A DNA stretch of 61,208 nt, taken from positions 1 through 61,208 of the forward strand of contig NZ_JXRQ01000011.1 of NCBI RefSeq assembly GCF_000829445.1. Direction: 5' to 3'. Positions 8,178-16,017 of the stretch are shown one piece after another. The notes below the pieces were generated by a model that was not told the DNA's origin, ran no database searches, and was given only the letters and a program-made list of their open reading frames with translations. Positions within the stretch are counted from its first letter, which is position 1. Every line of letters starts with the position of its first letter. This DNA is from Jeotgalibacillus alimentarius (GTDB lineage Bacteria > Bacillota > Bacilli > Bacillales > Jeotgalibacillaceae). The position numbers and the translations under genes are program-made.

Positions 8178-9035
8178 ATGCTAATGGAACGAAAAGAAAA
8201 CCATAACCAGGCCGGGTGTCAAAATGAATACGGCGCACTTGAAAGAGTACTTGTCTGTCCGCCTGCATTTATGAAAATTGAAGAAGCAATTAATGAAACA
8301 CAAAAGCATTTCTTAAAAGATAATATAGATCGTGAAAAAGCAATGGAGCAGCACCGCTTATTTATTCAACTGCTTCATGAGCATGGTGCAGATGTCGTAC
8401 AGCTGCCGCCGCTTGCTGTTTACCCTGAGCAGGTTTTCACAAGAGACATCGGTTTTACAATCGGCGATACAGTGTTTATTTCAACAATGGGAACTGATAT
8501 GCGCAGCGGGGAAGACGACATCCTGAAAGAATGGCTTCAGGAATCAAAGCTTAAATTTGAAAAGATTAAGTCACCGTCAATTGAAGGCGGGGATGTCATC
8601 GCAGATGGCAAAAAAATATGGGCTGGGATCAGCAGCAGAACGACTGAAAAAGCAGTAGATGAGCTGCGGAACAAGCTGCCGGACTATGACATCATTGCTG
8701 TACCATTTGACTCGCAGTACCTTCATCTGGACTGTCTGTTTAATATCATTTCACCGGAGGAAGCGCTGATCTACAGACCGGCTTTTTCGGACGAAATGAT
8801 TGAAACCTTCGAAGCACATTATGAGCTGATTGATGTAACTGATGATGAACAGTTTACAATGGGTCCGAATGTACTCGGCATTGGACAGGACAAAATTATC
8901 AGCCTGCCAGTGAACCAGGATATAAATAAGAAGCTGAGAAGAGCCGGATATGATGTGATTGAATGCGATATTTCAGAGATCATCAAATCAGGCGGTTCCT
9001 TCAGATGCTGTACACTGCCAGTGAACCGCAGTTAA
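8178..9035 (+). CDS. Dimethylarginine dimethylaminohydrolase / arginine deiminase family protein
   Basis: This 285-aa protein has the pentein fold: 'ERVLVCPP' at the N-terminus, 'VFTRDIGFTIGD', 'IEGGDVI' (substrate guanidine-binding Asp/Glu), 'HLDCLFNII' (catalytic His) and a C-terminal 'GGSFRCCTLP' with the nucleophilic Cys. These are the hallmarks of DDAH-type amidinohydrolases such as Bacillus YkgA. CGGAGGA is 7 bp before the ATG. The gene is monocistronic, closed by a strong terminator. Whether the substrate is dimethylarginine, citrulline-forming arginine or another guanidine compound is not decidable here. Confidence 0.9.
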   Translation: MLMERKENHNQAGCQNEYGALERVLVCPPAFMKIEEAINETQKHFLKDNIDREKAMEQHRLFIQLLHEHGADVVQLPPLAVYPEQVFTRDIGFTIGDTVFISTMGTDMRSGEDDILKEWLQESKLKFEKIKSPSIEGGDVIADGKKIWAGISSRTTEKAVDELRNKLPDYDIIAVPFDSQYLHLDCLFNIISPEEALIYRPAFSDEMIETFEAHYELIDVTDDEQFTMGPNVLGIGQDKIISLPVNQDINKKLRRAGYDVIECDISEIIKSGGSFRCCTLPVNRS

Positions 9036-9073
9036 AAAAACGGATCGCCCTGAAAAAGGCGATCCGTTTTTTT
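9034..9073. terminator. Bidirectional terminator between DDAH-like gene and small charged gene
   Basis: A 9-bp stem (CGGATCGCC 9041-9049 with GGCGATCCG 9058-9066) flanked by A-run on the left and T-run on the right, so it works in both directions. The stop codon of the minus-strand small gene lies in the T-run. Confidence 0.93.
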
Positions 9074-9203
9074 AGTCTTTATCTTTTTCTTCGTCTTCAT
9101 CATCTTTTTTGCGGTCTACTGTACCTTGCTCAAACATGTCCTGCATTTTTTCTTCTGCATCATTCTTATTATTTTGTTCTTTCTTATTATCTTTATCTGC
9201 CAT
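9072..9203 (-). CDS. Small highly charged protein, 43 aa
   Basis: On the minus strand, ATG at 9203 is preceded by AAGGAG with normal spacing and opens a 43-codon frame ending at 9072. The peptide begins MADKDNKKEQNN and ends in an acidic/lysine-rich tail; about two thirds of residues are D, E, K, N or Q, with a short 'EKMQDMFEQG' amphipathic core. It has no signal or membrane segment. It shares the bidirectional terminator at 9034-9073. Function unknown; the composition resembles small cytosolic stress or spore-associated proteins, but I recognise no family. Confidence 0.7.
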   Translation of the reverse strand: MADKDNKKEQNNKNDAEEKMQDMFEQGTVDRKKDDEDEEKDKD

Positions 9204-9406
9204 ATTCATCATCTCCTTAGATATATCTATTATTTATTATTCCCGCCTGACAATGAATTAATCATTATAAGGATTCGTTATCTAACATTTAATGTCTGTG
9301 TAATATTACGTACTCAGCCCCGGGGAGTCACTAGAGTTCGTCCACGGAAGCAGGAGCGTTTTAAAATATAATATTACGATAAAATGCCTGAAATTTCTGT
9401 CAATAA
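9204..9406. other. AT-rich intergenic region with a GC-rich insert
   Basis: No gene is seen. The segment 9311-9360 is GC-rich and contains words that resemble the 3' part of the interspersed repeat family ('TTCGTCCaCGGAAgC'). It is flanked by a direct repeat of TAATATTACG (about 9301 and 9369). It may be a decayed remnant of that repeat. Confidence 0.35.
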
Positions 9407-9435
9407 TTGATTTACCTATTGAAAACGTATACAAT
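9407..9435 (+). promoter_or_regulatory. Sigma-A promoter of the acyl-CoA synthetase gene
   Basis: TTGATT (9407-9412), a 17-bp spacer and TACAAT (9430-9435), 37 bp upstream of the start codon. Confidence 0.75.
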
Positions 9436-9472
9436 ACATCCATATTTAAGTTAAAACAAAGGGGATGTCGGT

Positions 9473-11056
9473 ATGCATGTGCCATTAATTTTAACGGACT
9501 TTCTCGATAGAGCTGTCACACTTTATGGAGAGAAAACAGCAGTCATCGATGGGGAACGGGAGCTCACGTATCAGCAGGTTGAAAAAAGAGTGAACCGCTT
9601 GTCCCGCGGCCTGAGGAACCTGAACATTAAAAAAGGAGATAAAGTTGCGTACTTAACTCCGAACTCACTTGAAATGTATGAAGGATTCTATGGGATTTAT
9701 CAGACAGGAGCAGTCATGACATCACTGAATACACGTCTCAGGCCGGACGATTATTTGTTTATCCTGAATCATAGTGAAAGTCGGGTGCTTTTTGTAGATG
9801 CAGAATTATATCCGCTTGTTGAATCTGTCAGGGATCAGTTTGAGAGTGTCCATACGATCATCATTCAGGGAGGTCAGGCGAAAGAATGCATAGACTATGA
9901 AGACTGGCTGATGACTTTTTCAGATGAACCATTCGACCGTGAACCGCTTGAAGAAACGGATATTGCCTCACTTTTATACACAAGCGGTACAACCGGTGAT
10001 CCAAAAGGCGTACTGCTGTCCCACAGGTCTAACTATCTTCACGCACTCTCCACGATGCATCATTTGCGTGTGAGTGACCGCGATACTTTGCTTCACGTCC
10101 TGCCTATGTTTCATGTGAACGGATGGGGATCACCTTTTTACTACACAGCAAACGGGGCAACTCAGGTGATGCAGCGAAAAGTGGATCCGAAGCAGATGCT
10201 TGAACGTATTGAAAAACACCGGATTACGATTATGCATATGGCACCAACTGTACTGAATATGGTCCTGCAGGAATCGCAGCACACAAAATCAGTATTTGAC
10301 CATCCGCTCAGAATCGTTGTGGCCGGATCGGCACCACCGCCTGCATTTATTAGAAAAGTAGAAGAAGAACTGGGTTGGGAGTTCATTCATGTCTATGGCA
10401 TGACAGAAATCTCACCGCTTGTCACAACTTCCCAGCCGCGCGAAAACACGCCTGTAGAAGATGAACAGGCATTTGCAAGACTGAAGGCTAAAACAGGTTA
10501 CGAGTTGATCGGTACGAAGGTCCGCGTTTTTGATGAAAGCGGCGAAGAAGTCCCGCATGATGGAAAAACGATTGGTGAAATTGCAGTGCGATCTAACAAT
10601 GTGATGGAAGGGTATTATAAAAACTCTGAAGCAACTTCTGCAACCATTCGTGATGGATGGCTCTATACAGGGGACATGGCAGTCATTGACAAAGAAGGTT
10701 ATATGGAGATCGTTGACCGCAAAAAAGATGTCATTATCAGCGGTGGTGAAAATATTTCTTCTATAGAAGTGGAAGCTGCACTGTATGATCATCCTGATAT
10801 CATGGAAGCCGCGGTCATTGCGGTTCCTCACGAGAAATGGGGGGAAGTGCCTCATGCAGTTATTGTGAAGCGGGCTGATGCGGAACTGACTGAGGAGGAT
10901 ATCATTGCTTTTGCAAATGAAAAACTTGCCCGATTTAAAATTCCAAAAAGCTTCAGTTTTGCAGATGAACTGCCTAAGACGGCTTCAGGGAAGATACAGA
11001 AGGTGGTTTTGAGGAAAGAATTCTGGAAGGGTAATGAAGGGAAGATGATTAACTAG
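9473..11056 (+). CDS. Fatty-acid/acyl-CoA synthetase (AMP-forming)
   Basis: A 527-aa ANL-superfamily adenylating enzyme that activates a carboxylic acid with ATP and CoA. Core motifs are in order: A3 'LYTSGTTGDPKGV' (near residue 165), A5 'YGMTEISP', A7 'GWLYTGDMA', A8 'DRKKDVIISGGENI' and the catalytic lysine motif A10 'PKTASGKIQK' at the C-terminus. It resembles the medium/long-chain acyl-CoA synthetases of Bacillales. It is monocistronic with its own promoter. No terminator lies directly after the stop; the 3' region holds the 21-bp-period array and a shared terminator at 11379. Confidence 0.93.
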   Translation: MHVPLILTDFLDRAVTLYGEKTAVIDGERELTYQQVEKRVNRLSRGLRNLNIKKGDKVAYLTPNSLEMYEGFYGIYQTGAVMTSLNTRLRPDDYLFILNHSESRVLFVDAELYPLVESVRDQFESVHTIIIQGGQAKECIDYEDWLMTFSDEPFDREPLEETDIASLLYTSGTTGDPKGVLLSHRSNYLHALSTMHHLRVSDRDTLLHVLPMFHVNGWGSPFYYTANGATQVMQRKVDPKQMLERIEKHRITIMHMAPTVLNMVLQESQHTKSVFDHPLRIVVAGSAPPPAFIRKVEEELGWEFIHVYGMTEISPLVTTSQPRENTPVEDEQAFARLKAKTGYELIGTKVRVFDESGEEVPHDGKTIGEIAVRSNNVMEGYYKNSEATSATIRDGWLYTGDMAVIDKEGYMEIVDRKKDVIISGGENISSIEVEAALYDHPDIMEAAVIAVPHEKWGEVPHAVIVKRADAELTEEDIIAFANEKLARFKIPKSFSFADELPKTASGKIQKVVLRKEFWKGNEGKMIN

Positions 11057-11154
11057 ATTGGAGAACAGTCGAAGTCTGGGTTTAGGTAGTATTTTGCGTG
11101 TGTGAGCTGGTTGGAACGACGGGCGAATTCGGGTCACTGCGATTCCGCAAGGGT

Positions 11155-11313
11155 TTATTCTCTCATCAATGGAGATATTACTATTAGCAATCCGGTTAAT
11201 TCTATCACCTTTTTAATTATTCTATCGCAAGGGGACATGAGCAACATAATTAAATCACCTATCGCAATAATTCTATCACCTTTTAATTTTTTCACTCACC
11301 TTTATCATTATTC
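11155..11313. repeat. Degenerate array with about 21-bp period (array I)
   Basis: The 370-bp region between the convergent acyl-CoA synthetase and yceI genes contains a degenerate tandem array. The core TAATTCTATCACC and variants (ATTCTCTCATC, ATTACTATTAGC, ATTCTATCGC, ATTAAATCACC, TTTCACTCACC) recur about every 20-21 bp, with one 29-30 bp step. No gene is seen in the region. Confidence 0.6.
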
Positions 11314-11377
11314 AGCTGGAATCCAAAACTGACTCATGTTCAGCACGGGGCGCTGGCTTCCAAACTAAATACAGAAC

Positions 11378-11412
11378 AAACCCGCTGAGCTTTTGTACAG
11401 CGGGTTTTGTAG
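11378..11412. terminator. Bidirectional terminator shared by acyl-CoA synthetase and yceI
   Basis: A 9-bp stem AACCCGCTG (11379-11387) / CAGCGGGTT (11398-11406) with A-rich left and T-rich right flanks. Confidence 0.85.
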
Positions 11413-11425
11413 TTTTTATAAGAAA

Positions 11426-11965
11426 TTATGCTTCCTGTGCCTGGATCTGCAAATTAATTTTAATATCTTCCCCTACAAGAACCCCACCAGTTTCAAGTGT
11501 CTGGTTCCATGTAAGGCCGTAGTTTTTACGGTTGATTTTGCCGTCTGCTGTGAAGCCGACTTTCTGGTTGCCCCATGGGTCCTGGCCTGAGCCTTCGTAT
11601 TCCACCTTGAACGTTTCCTGACGTGTAACATCCTTAATTGTTACGTCACCAGTCATTTCATACTCATCTTCCCCGATTTTCTTGATATCAGTAGAACGGA
11701 ATGTGATTTCCGGATATTTTTCAACTTCAAAGAAGTCGGCTGAACGTAAGTGGTTGTCACGATCCTGGCTGCGTGTATCAATGCTGTCTACTTTAATGGA
11801 GAAGCTGATGTCTGCACCAGTCAGGTCCTGTGGATCCGCTGCTACATCTGCGTTAAATTCATGGAATGAACCTTTTACTTTTGAAATCATCATGTGTTTT
11901 ACTGAAAAATCCACGCTAGAGTGTGCTGTGTCTACTGCCCATTTTTTTGCTGTACTGTTTGTCAT
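11426..11965 (-). CDS. YceI family protein
   Basis: A 179-aa single-domain protein of the YceI lipocalin-like family, which binds isoprenoid or polyprenyl-type lipids. It shows 'WAVDTAHSSVDFSVKHMMISKVKG', 'DNHLRSADFF' and the C-terminal 'GEDIKINLQIQA'. No signal peptide is present, so it is cytosolic as in most Bacillales members. AGGAGG precedes the start. Its promoter carries a MhqR-like palindrome, suggesting induction by quinones or other electrophiles. Confidence 0.95.
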   Translation of the reverse strand: MTNSTAKKWAVDTAHSSVDFSVKHMMISKVKGSFHEFNADVAADPQDLTGADISFSIKVDSIDTRSQDRDNHLRSADFFEVEKYPEITFRSTDIKKIGEDEYEMTGDVTIKDVTRQETFKVEYEGSGQDPWGNQKVGFTADGKINRKNYGLTWNQTLETGGVLVGEDIKINLQIQAQEA

Positions 11966-12021
11966 AATAAATTTCCTCCTATTTAGAGTTACTTTTTGTA
12001 ACTCAGTTGTTATTTGATACT

Positions 12022-12050
12022 ATATTATCTTGAATTCGAGATAAAGTCAA
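12022..12050 (-). promoter_or_regulatory. yceI promoter with embedded MhqR-like operator
   Basis: Read on the minus strand: -35 TTGACT (12045-12050), a 17-bp spacer and -10 TAATAT (12022-12027). The 18-bp near-perfect palindrome TATCTTGAATTCGAGATA (12026-12043, plus strand) fills the spacer. It closely matches the B. subtilis MhqR box (ATCTcGAATtCgAGAT), so repression by a MarR-type quinone sensor is inferred. Confidence 0.8.
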
Positions 12051-12260
12051 TCATAAAAATAAAAATTTTTTATTTCTCTTTTTGCAGCGTAAAAACTGAC
12101 GGGGAAGCTGTAACCTATTTAATTCCCTTTTCAATAAGTGAAACGTTGATTGCACCTGATTCGTCTGTATTTCGACAAAGAACTTTAACAAAATGTCTCA
12201 TTTAGAGTGAAATTAGGGAAAAAAGGGTAGTACAATAGATAAGGAAAGGGGAATGCATCG

Positions 12261-13370
12261 ATGACATCTAATGAGTCTGATCAAAAAACATCGTCCAAAT
12301 CTCCTTCTAAAGATTTCAGTGATCCAAAAAAACGAATCATGACACCGCTAAGATTTCTGACCATCATGATCGTTATTAGCGTATTATCTCTGGGAACCGT
12401 GTATGGATATGAATCCTGGACTAATCAAAAAGTGATAGAGTGGAAATCTGCAGGTGAAAATGCAGCTTTTTATAAAAACTGGAACGAAGCTGAACAACGT
12501 CTTGCAAGAGCAGCCAATGCCCGTCCTGAATATGATTCTTTGCGCGAAAGCTTAAGAGCGGTCAGACAGGCAGAAGGTTTTCAAAATGAACTATCGAGAC
12601 TGGAAGAAAAGCTTGAAGATGGAGAATATACAAATATTCAGGAAAAAATAGAAGAACTAACAGTAAAAATGAAAGAAACACAGAATGAATTGCTGTTTGC
12701 TGAGAAGCAGCGGATGATTGATATAAAAGAAAAAGCATTACTACTGTCGATTAAAAATGATTTGAATGAAGAATTATCGATTCAGTCGCTTGCGGGTAAA
12801 CTGCTGGAAGTATCAGAGATAGATGAGGTAGGTGCCTCTGAGCTTGAAGAGCAGATTACAGACCGGATCGCAGCTATGTCGATTGAAAGTGCTGCTGGTG
12901 AGCTTGAGTTATACCATTTTTCTGAAGCTCTTAATCTGATTGAAATTGGTCTTGGTTATGCACCTGGTAATGAACAGCTGCAAACGTTTGAAGAAGAGAT
13001 TAGAGCTCAGAGAAATGCTTATCAGGAAGAAGAATATTCACGTCTTGCAGAAGCAATGAAAGAAGCAGAGAGACAGGACCGTTTTAACAGGACTGAAGCT
13101 GTTTCGGTGGAAGACTGGGAAGTAACAGCTGAAGACGATATCATCAAGCTGACAGGAGAAGTTAAAAACAACGGATCGCGCCCTATCAGCTGGATTGAGA
13201 TAGCCTGGGGTGTCTTTGATGAGAATGGTGAGATGATTGCTGACAGCCTGACAGTTGCTGAACCTGAATATCTGCTTCCTGATGGGACGGGAACATTCAA
13301 GGATGAAATCATGATGAATCGTCCCTTTGAAAGAGTTGAAGTTGAATCGATAACCTGGTATCTGGAATAG
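12261..13370 (+). CDS. Membrane-anchored FxLYD domain protein with coiled-coil stalk
   Basis: A 369-aa protein with a basic cytoplasmic N-terminus, one membrane helix (about residues 31-52), a long helical/coiled-coil extracytoplasmic region rich in Glu, Lys and Gln (about 60-275) and a C-terminal beta domain. The C-terminal segment 'LTGEVKNNGSRPISWIEIAWGVFDENG' is typical of FxLYD-type domains. It is encoded 9 bp upstream of a membrane-anchored S1C protease and is likely cotranscribed with it. Function is unknown; the pairing suggests a substrate, adaptor or regulator of the protease. Confidence 0.8.
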   Translation: MTSNESDQKTSSKSPSKDFSDPKKRIMTPLRFLTIMIVISVLSLGTVYGYESWTNQKVIEWKSAGENAAFYKNWNEAEQRLARAANARPEYDSLRESLRAVRQAEGFQNELSRLEEKLEDGEYTNIQEKIEELTVKMKETQNELLFAEKQRMIDIKEKALLLSIKNDLNEELSIQSLAGKLLEVSEIDEVGASELEEQITDRIAAMSIESAAGELELYHFSEALNLIEIGLGYAPGNEQLQTFEEEIRAQRNAYQEEEYSRLAEAMKEAERQDRFNRTEAVSVEDWEVTAEDDIIKLTGEVKNNGSRPISWIEIAWGVFDENGEMIADSLTVAEPEYLLPDGTGTFKDEIMMNRPFERVEVESITWYLE

Positions 13371-13379
13371 AGGTGAAGT

Positions 13380-14525
13380 ATGAATAAAAAATGGGCGGCA
13401 GTTCTTGTATTGTCCGGATTCATAGTAGGTCTGACAATATGGGGTGGAGTCGCAATTAAACAATATATGGCTGATGCTTTACCAAAAGAACCGTCATACC
13501 TGATTAACAGCGAAGTGAATGAACAGGAACAAAGCTTTCTCGACGAGCTGGCTATGACCAGGGAAGAGGCGCTGTTTGAAGCGCAGCAGAAAGTCATCCA
13601 GATTGAAACACCAATCGGCTCAATCGGGTCAGGTTTTATTTATAATACAGAAGGTGCAATTGTGACCAATGCCCATGTAGTAGCTAACGCATCAGAAGTA
13701 ACGGTGATTACAGCAGATTCGGCACGCCACACCGGTTATGTGACAGGCATCAGTACGGAGATGGATGTGGCTGTGATTCAGGTGGATGAACTTGCCGGAC
13801 GTGAGCCGATGGCGCTTGAACTTGAAAAGGAGGCCCAGCTGCTTGATCAGGTACTGGCACTTGGCAGCCCACTCGGATTTCAGAACACGGTTACTTCAGG
13901 TGTGATTGATGGTATTGACCGGTCATTTGCTATTGAGCCATTCAAATATGAAAATATTGATCAATTTACTGCAGCCATCTCTCCCGGAAATAGTGGAGGG
14001 CCGCTGCTGAATGCAGATTCAATGAAGGTAATTGGCATTAATTCCGCTGAAGAACCGGATCAGAATCTGGGATACAGTATCCCGATCGCAGACGTTACAG
14101 GAATGATTGATGAATGGATTAACGCGCCGATGGAAGAGTTGCCTGCTTTTGAACAATATGCAGATCAGACAGGGGATGCTGTTGCGCCGACAGTTGAAGA
14201 ACAGGCGCTGTATATTGCGCAGTATTATCTTTCGAGTATCGAATTCGGTGATTACGTGACAGCATACTCACTATTGAGTGTTTCTATGCAGGAAGAATAT
14301 ACATTTACAGAATTCAAAAACGAATTTCAAGACCTGCTGTCCATTTCGCTCAAATCATCAGATTCATTTGTTGTTTCTGATGAAGTAGAAGTCCGGGCAT
14401 CAGTTGAAAAAGAAGAACTCATTAACAACCAGCCAGAGTCAACCCTATTCAACTACCGCTTCCTGATCACACAGGAAAACGGACAATTTAAAATTAAGAG
14501 ACTGGAATACTCAGAAGATGCATAA
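13380..14525 (+). CDS. Membrane-anchored S1C (HtrA-like) serine protease lacking a PDZ domain
   Basis: The 381-aa protein has one N-terminal membrane anchor (about residues 7-27) and a trypsin-like domain with the complete triad: H99 in 'TNAHVV', D129 in 'EMDVAVI' and S205 in 'SPGNSGGPL'. Where DegP/HtrA proteins carry PDZ domains, this one has a ~120-residue domain starting 'YIAQYYLSSIEFGDYVTAYSLLS', which looks like an NTF2/cystatin-like fold. It is coupled to the FxLYD protein gene. It likely cleaves misfolded or specific envelope proteins outside the membrane. Confidence 0.88.
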   Translation: MNKKWAAVLVLSGFIVGLTIWGGVAIKQYMADALPKEPSYLINSEVNEQEQSFLDELAMTREEALFEAQQKVIQIETPIGSIGSGFIYNTEGAIVTNAHVVANASEVTVITADSARHTGYVTGISTEMDVAVIQVDELAGREPMALELEKEAQLLDQVLALGSPLGFQNTVTSGVIDGIDRSFAIEPFKYENIDQFTAAISPGNSGGPLLNADSMKVIGINSAEEPDQNLGYSIPIADVTGMIDEWINAPMEELPAFEQYADQTGDAVAPTVEEQALYIAQYYLSSIEFGDYVTAYSLLSVSMQEEYTFTEFKNEFQDLLSISLKSSDSFVVSDEVEVRASVEKEELINNQPESTLFNYRFLITQENGQFKIKRLEYSEDA

Positions 14526-14556
14526 AAAAACCTGTCGCCAACGCGACAGGTTTTTC
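14523..14556. terminator. Bidirectional terminator between protease and hxlR genes
   Basis: An 8-bp GC-rich core stem CCTGTCGC (14531-14538) / GCGACAGG (14543-14550), extended by A/T pairs, with A-run and T-run flanks. Confidence 0.93.
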
Positions 14557-14871
14557 CTATTTTATCATCCATTTATCTGCCCAGCTCTGAATCCCATCTA
14601 AAATAGGTGTCAGTGACTCACCCATATCAGAGAGTCTATATTCAATCCGTACAGGCGTCTCCGGGAACACTTCCCGGATCACAAGTCCGTGTTCCTCAAG
14701 TTCCTTCAGTCGTTCAGTCAGAATTTTATTACTGATCTGAGGGATCGGCTCTGCAATTTCTGAAAAGCGTTTCGGACCATCTGCCAGTACGCGTATGATC
14801 ACGCCATTCCAGCGTTTGCCCAGGATTTGAAAGGCCTGTTCGAACTTAGGACACAGTGACATCGCAGCCAT
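14557..14871 (-). CDS. HxlR family transcriptional regulator
   Basis: This 104-aa winged-helix protein has the HxlR hallmarks 'CPKFEQAFQILGKRW' with a conserved N-terminal Cys (residue 7), 'RFSEI', 'ISNKILTERLKELEEHGLV' and 'YRLSDMGESL'. Relatives with this Cys (YodB, HypR) sense quinones, diamide or hypochlorite by thiol switching; that role is inferred here. A TATAAT and AAGGAGGGAG lie upstream on the minus strand, so it can be transcribed independently of the reductase gene upstream. Confidence 0.93.
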   Translation of the reverse strand: MAAMSLCPKFEQAFQILGKRWNGVIIRVLADGPKRFSEIAEPIPQISNKILTERLKELEEHGLVIREVFPETPVRIEYRLSDMGESLTPILDGIQSWADKWMIK

Positions 14872-14929
14872 ATGACTCCCTCCTTTATATACTTTGGTTC
14901 ATTCATTATACAGCAGGAGGGACATATGG

Positions 14930-15850
14930 TCACCTGTCAGCGTTTAAGCTCTCATAGATCTTCACATGTGCATAGGCTGCCTCAAGGATCGGCGTCCCGA
15001 TTTTTTCTGCCTGTCCTTTTTCAAGCAGCCACCCCTGCAGGTGTGAGGTTTCAGTCTGCAGGCCTTTTTCCATATCGCGCAGCATAGAAGATTTCATCTC
15101 TTCATTCATCTCTTCCATTCTGATCATTTGCATCTCAGGCAGGTTATCTGCAATAGGCGCCCCGATTGCCTTCATAACAGACGATATTTCCTGAAGCAGC
15201 CGATCCAGTGTGTGGCGCGCCGACGGTATCTGCACAGTTGGTCCAATAGGAGATCTCATCAACGTCGTAATACCGGACATCGCTGTAATAAATGAATACT
15301 TATGCCACATATCCTGCATAATATTTTCGCTCTGTCTGAAGCCGGCATTTGCTCCTTCAAAAGCCTGTTCAAGCGCGATGATTCTGTCAGTTTTATGGCC
15401 GTCTCTTTCCCCGTATACAAGTTCATGAACAGGACTGGACTGAATAACATGTCCTTCCGCATCAAGTGTGGTCTCAATAAAACAAAGTCCGCCAATAACC
15501 TGGTCCCCGAATGTATCCACCAGTGGATCGAGGTGTGCGATCCCGTTCAACAGCGGCAGGATTAGCGTTGATTCATTTACAAAAGGTTTGATATCTTCAA
15601 TCACCTGATCAAGATGATAAGCCTTGGTCGTGATTAGGATGACGTCATAAGTCTGACCCTGATCGTCTTTTGTGATCAATTGGGGGGTTCCGGTGAAGTC
15701 CCCATGAGGACTCTTTATAACGAGTCCGGTATTCCGAAGTTGTTCTTTGCGGTTCTCCCTGACAAGAAAAGTAACCTTCTGCCCTTTTTCCATCAGACGT
15801 CCACCAAAATATCCTCCGATTCCTCCTGCACCTGCAATTAGAATATTCAC
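14930..15850 (-). CDS. 2-dehydropantoate 2-reductase family protein (ketopantoate reductase-like)
   Basis: A 306-aa NADPH-dependent reductase of the ApbA/PanE family. The Rossmann motif 'IAGAGGIGGYFGG' is at the N-terminus, the catalytic lysine motif 'TTKAYHLDQ' near residue 93-100, and the C-terminal helical domain contains 'MWHKYSFITAMSGITTLMR'. True PanE converts ketopantoate to pantoate for CoA. No other panthothenate genes are nearby, so this may be one of the paralogues with another 2-oxo acid substrate. AAGGAGG precedes the ATG. Confidence 0.88.
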   Translation of the reverse strand: MNILIAGAGGIGGYFGGRLMEKGQKVTFLVRENRKEQLRNTGLVIKSPHGDFTGTPQLITKDDQGQTYDVILITTKAYHLDQVIEDIKPFVNESTLILPLLNGIAHLDPLVDTFGDQVIGGLCFIETTLDAEGHVIQSSPVHELVYGERDGHKTDRIIALEQAFEGANAGFRQSENIMQDMWHKYSFITAMSGITTLMRSPIGPTVQIPSARHTLDRLLQEISSVMKAIGAPIADNLPEMQMIRMEEMNEEMKSSMLRDMEKGLQTETSHLQGWLLEKGQAEKIGTPILEAAYAHVKIYESLNADR

Positions 15851-16017
15851 ATTAAAAGCCTCCTTATGAGTATCTATTCATTATCATACGACATTTTTGT
15901 ACAGGTTACGAAAAGAGTACTCAAACTATACTGAATATTGTAAAAAATTTCTTTTCATTTAGGAGTATTATCACTATAATGATGTTGTTAGCTTATATAC
16001 GACCGGGGGGTTAATAA

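Noticed and set aside
12014-12205. 63-codon frame upstream of the FxLYD gene
   Set aside because: It overlaps the yceI promoter/operator, has no ribosome site and no recognisable composition.
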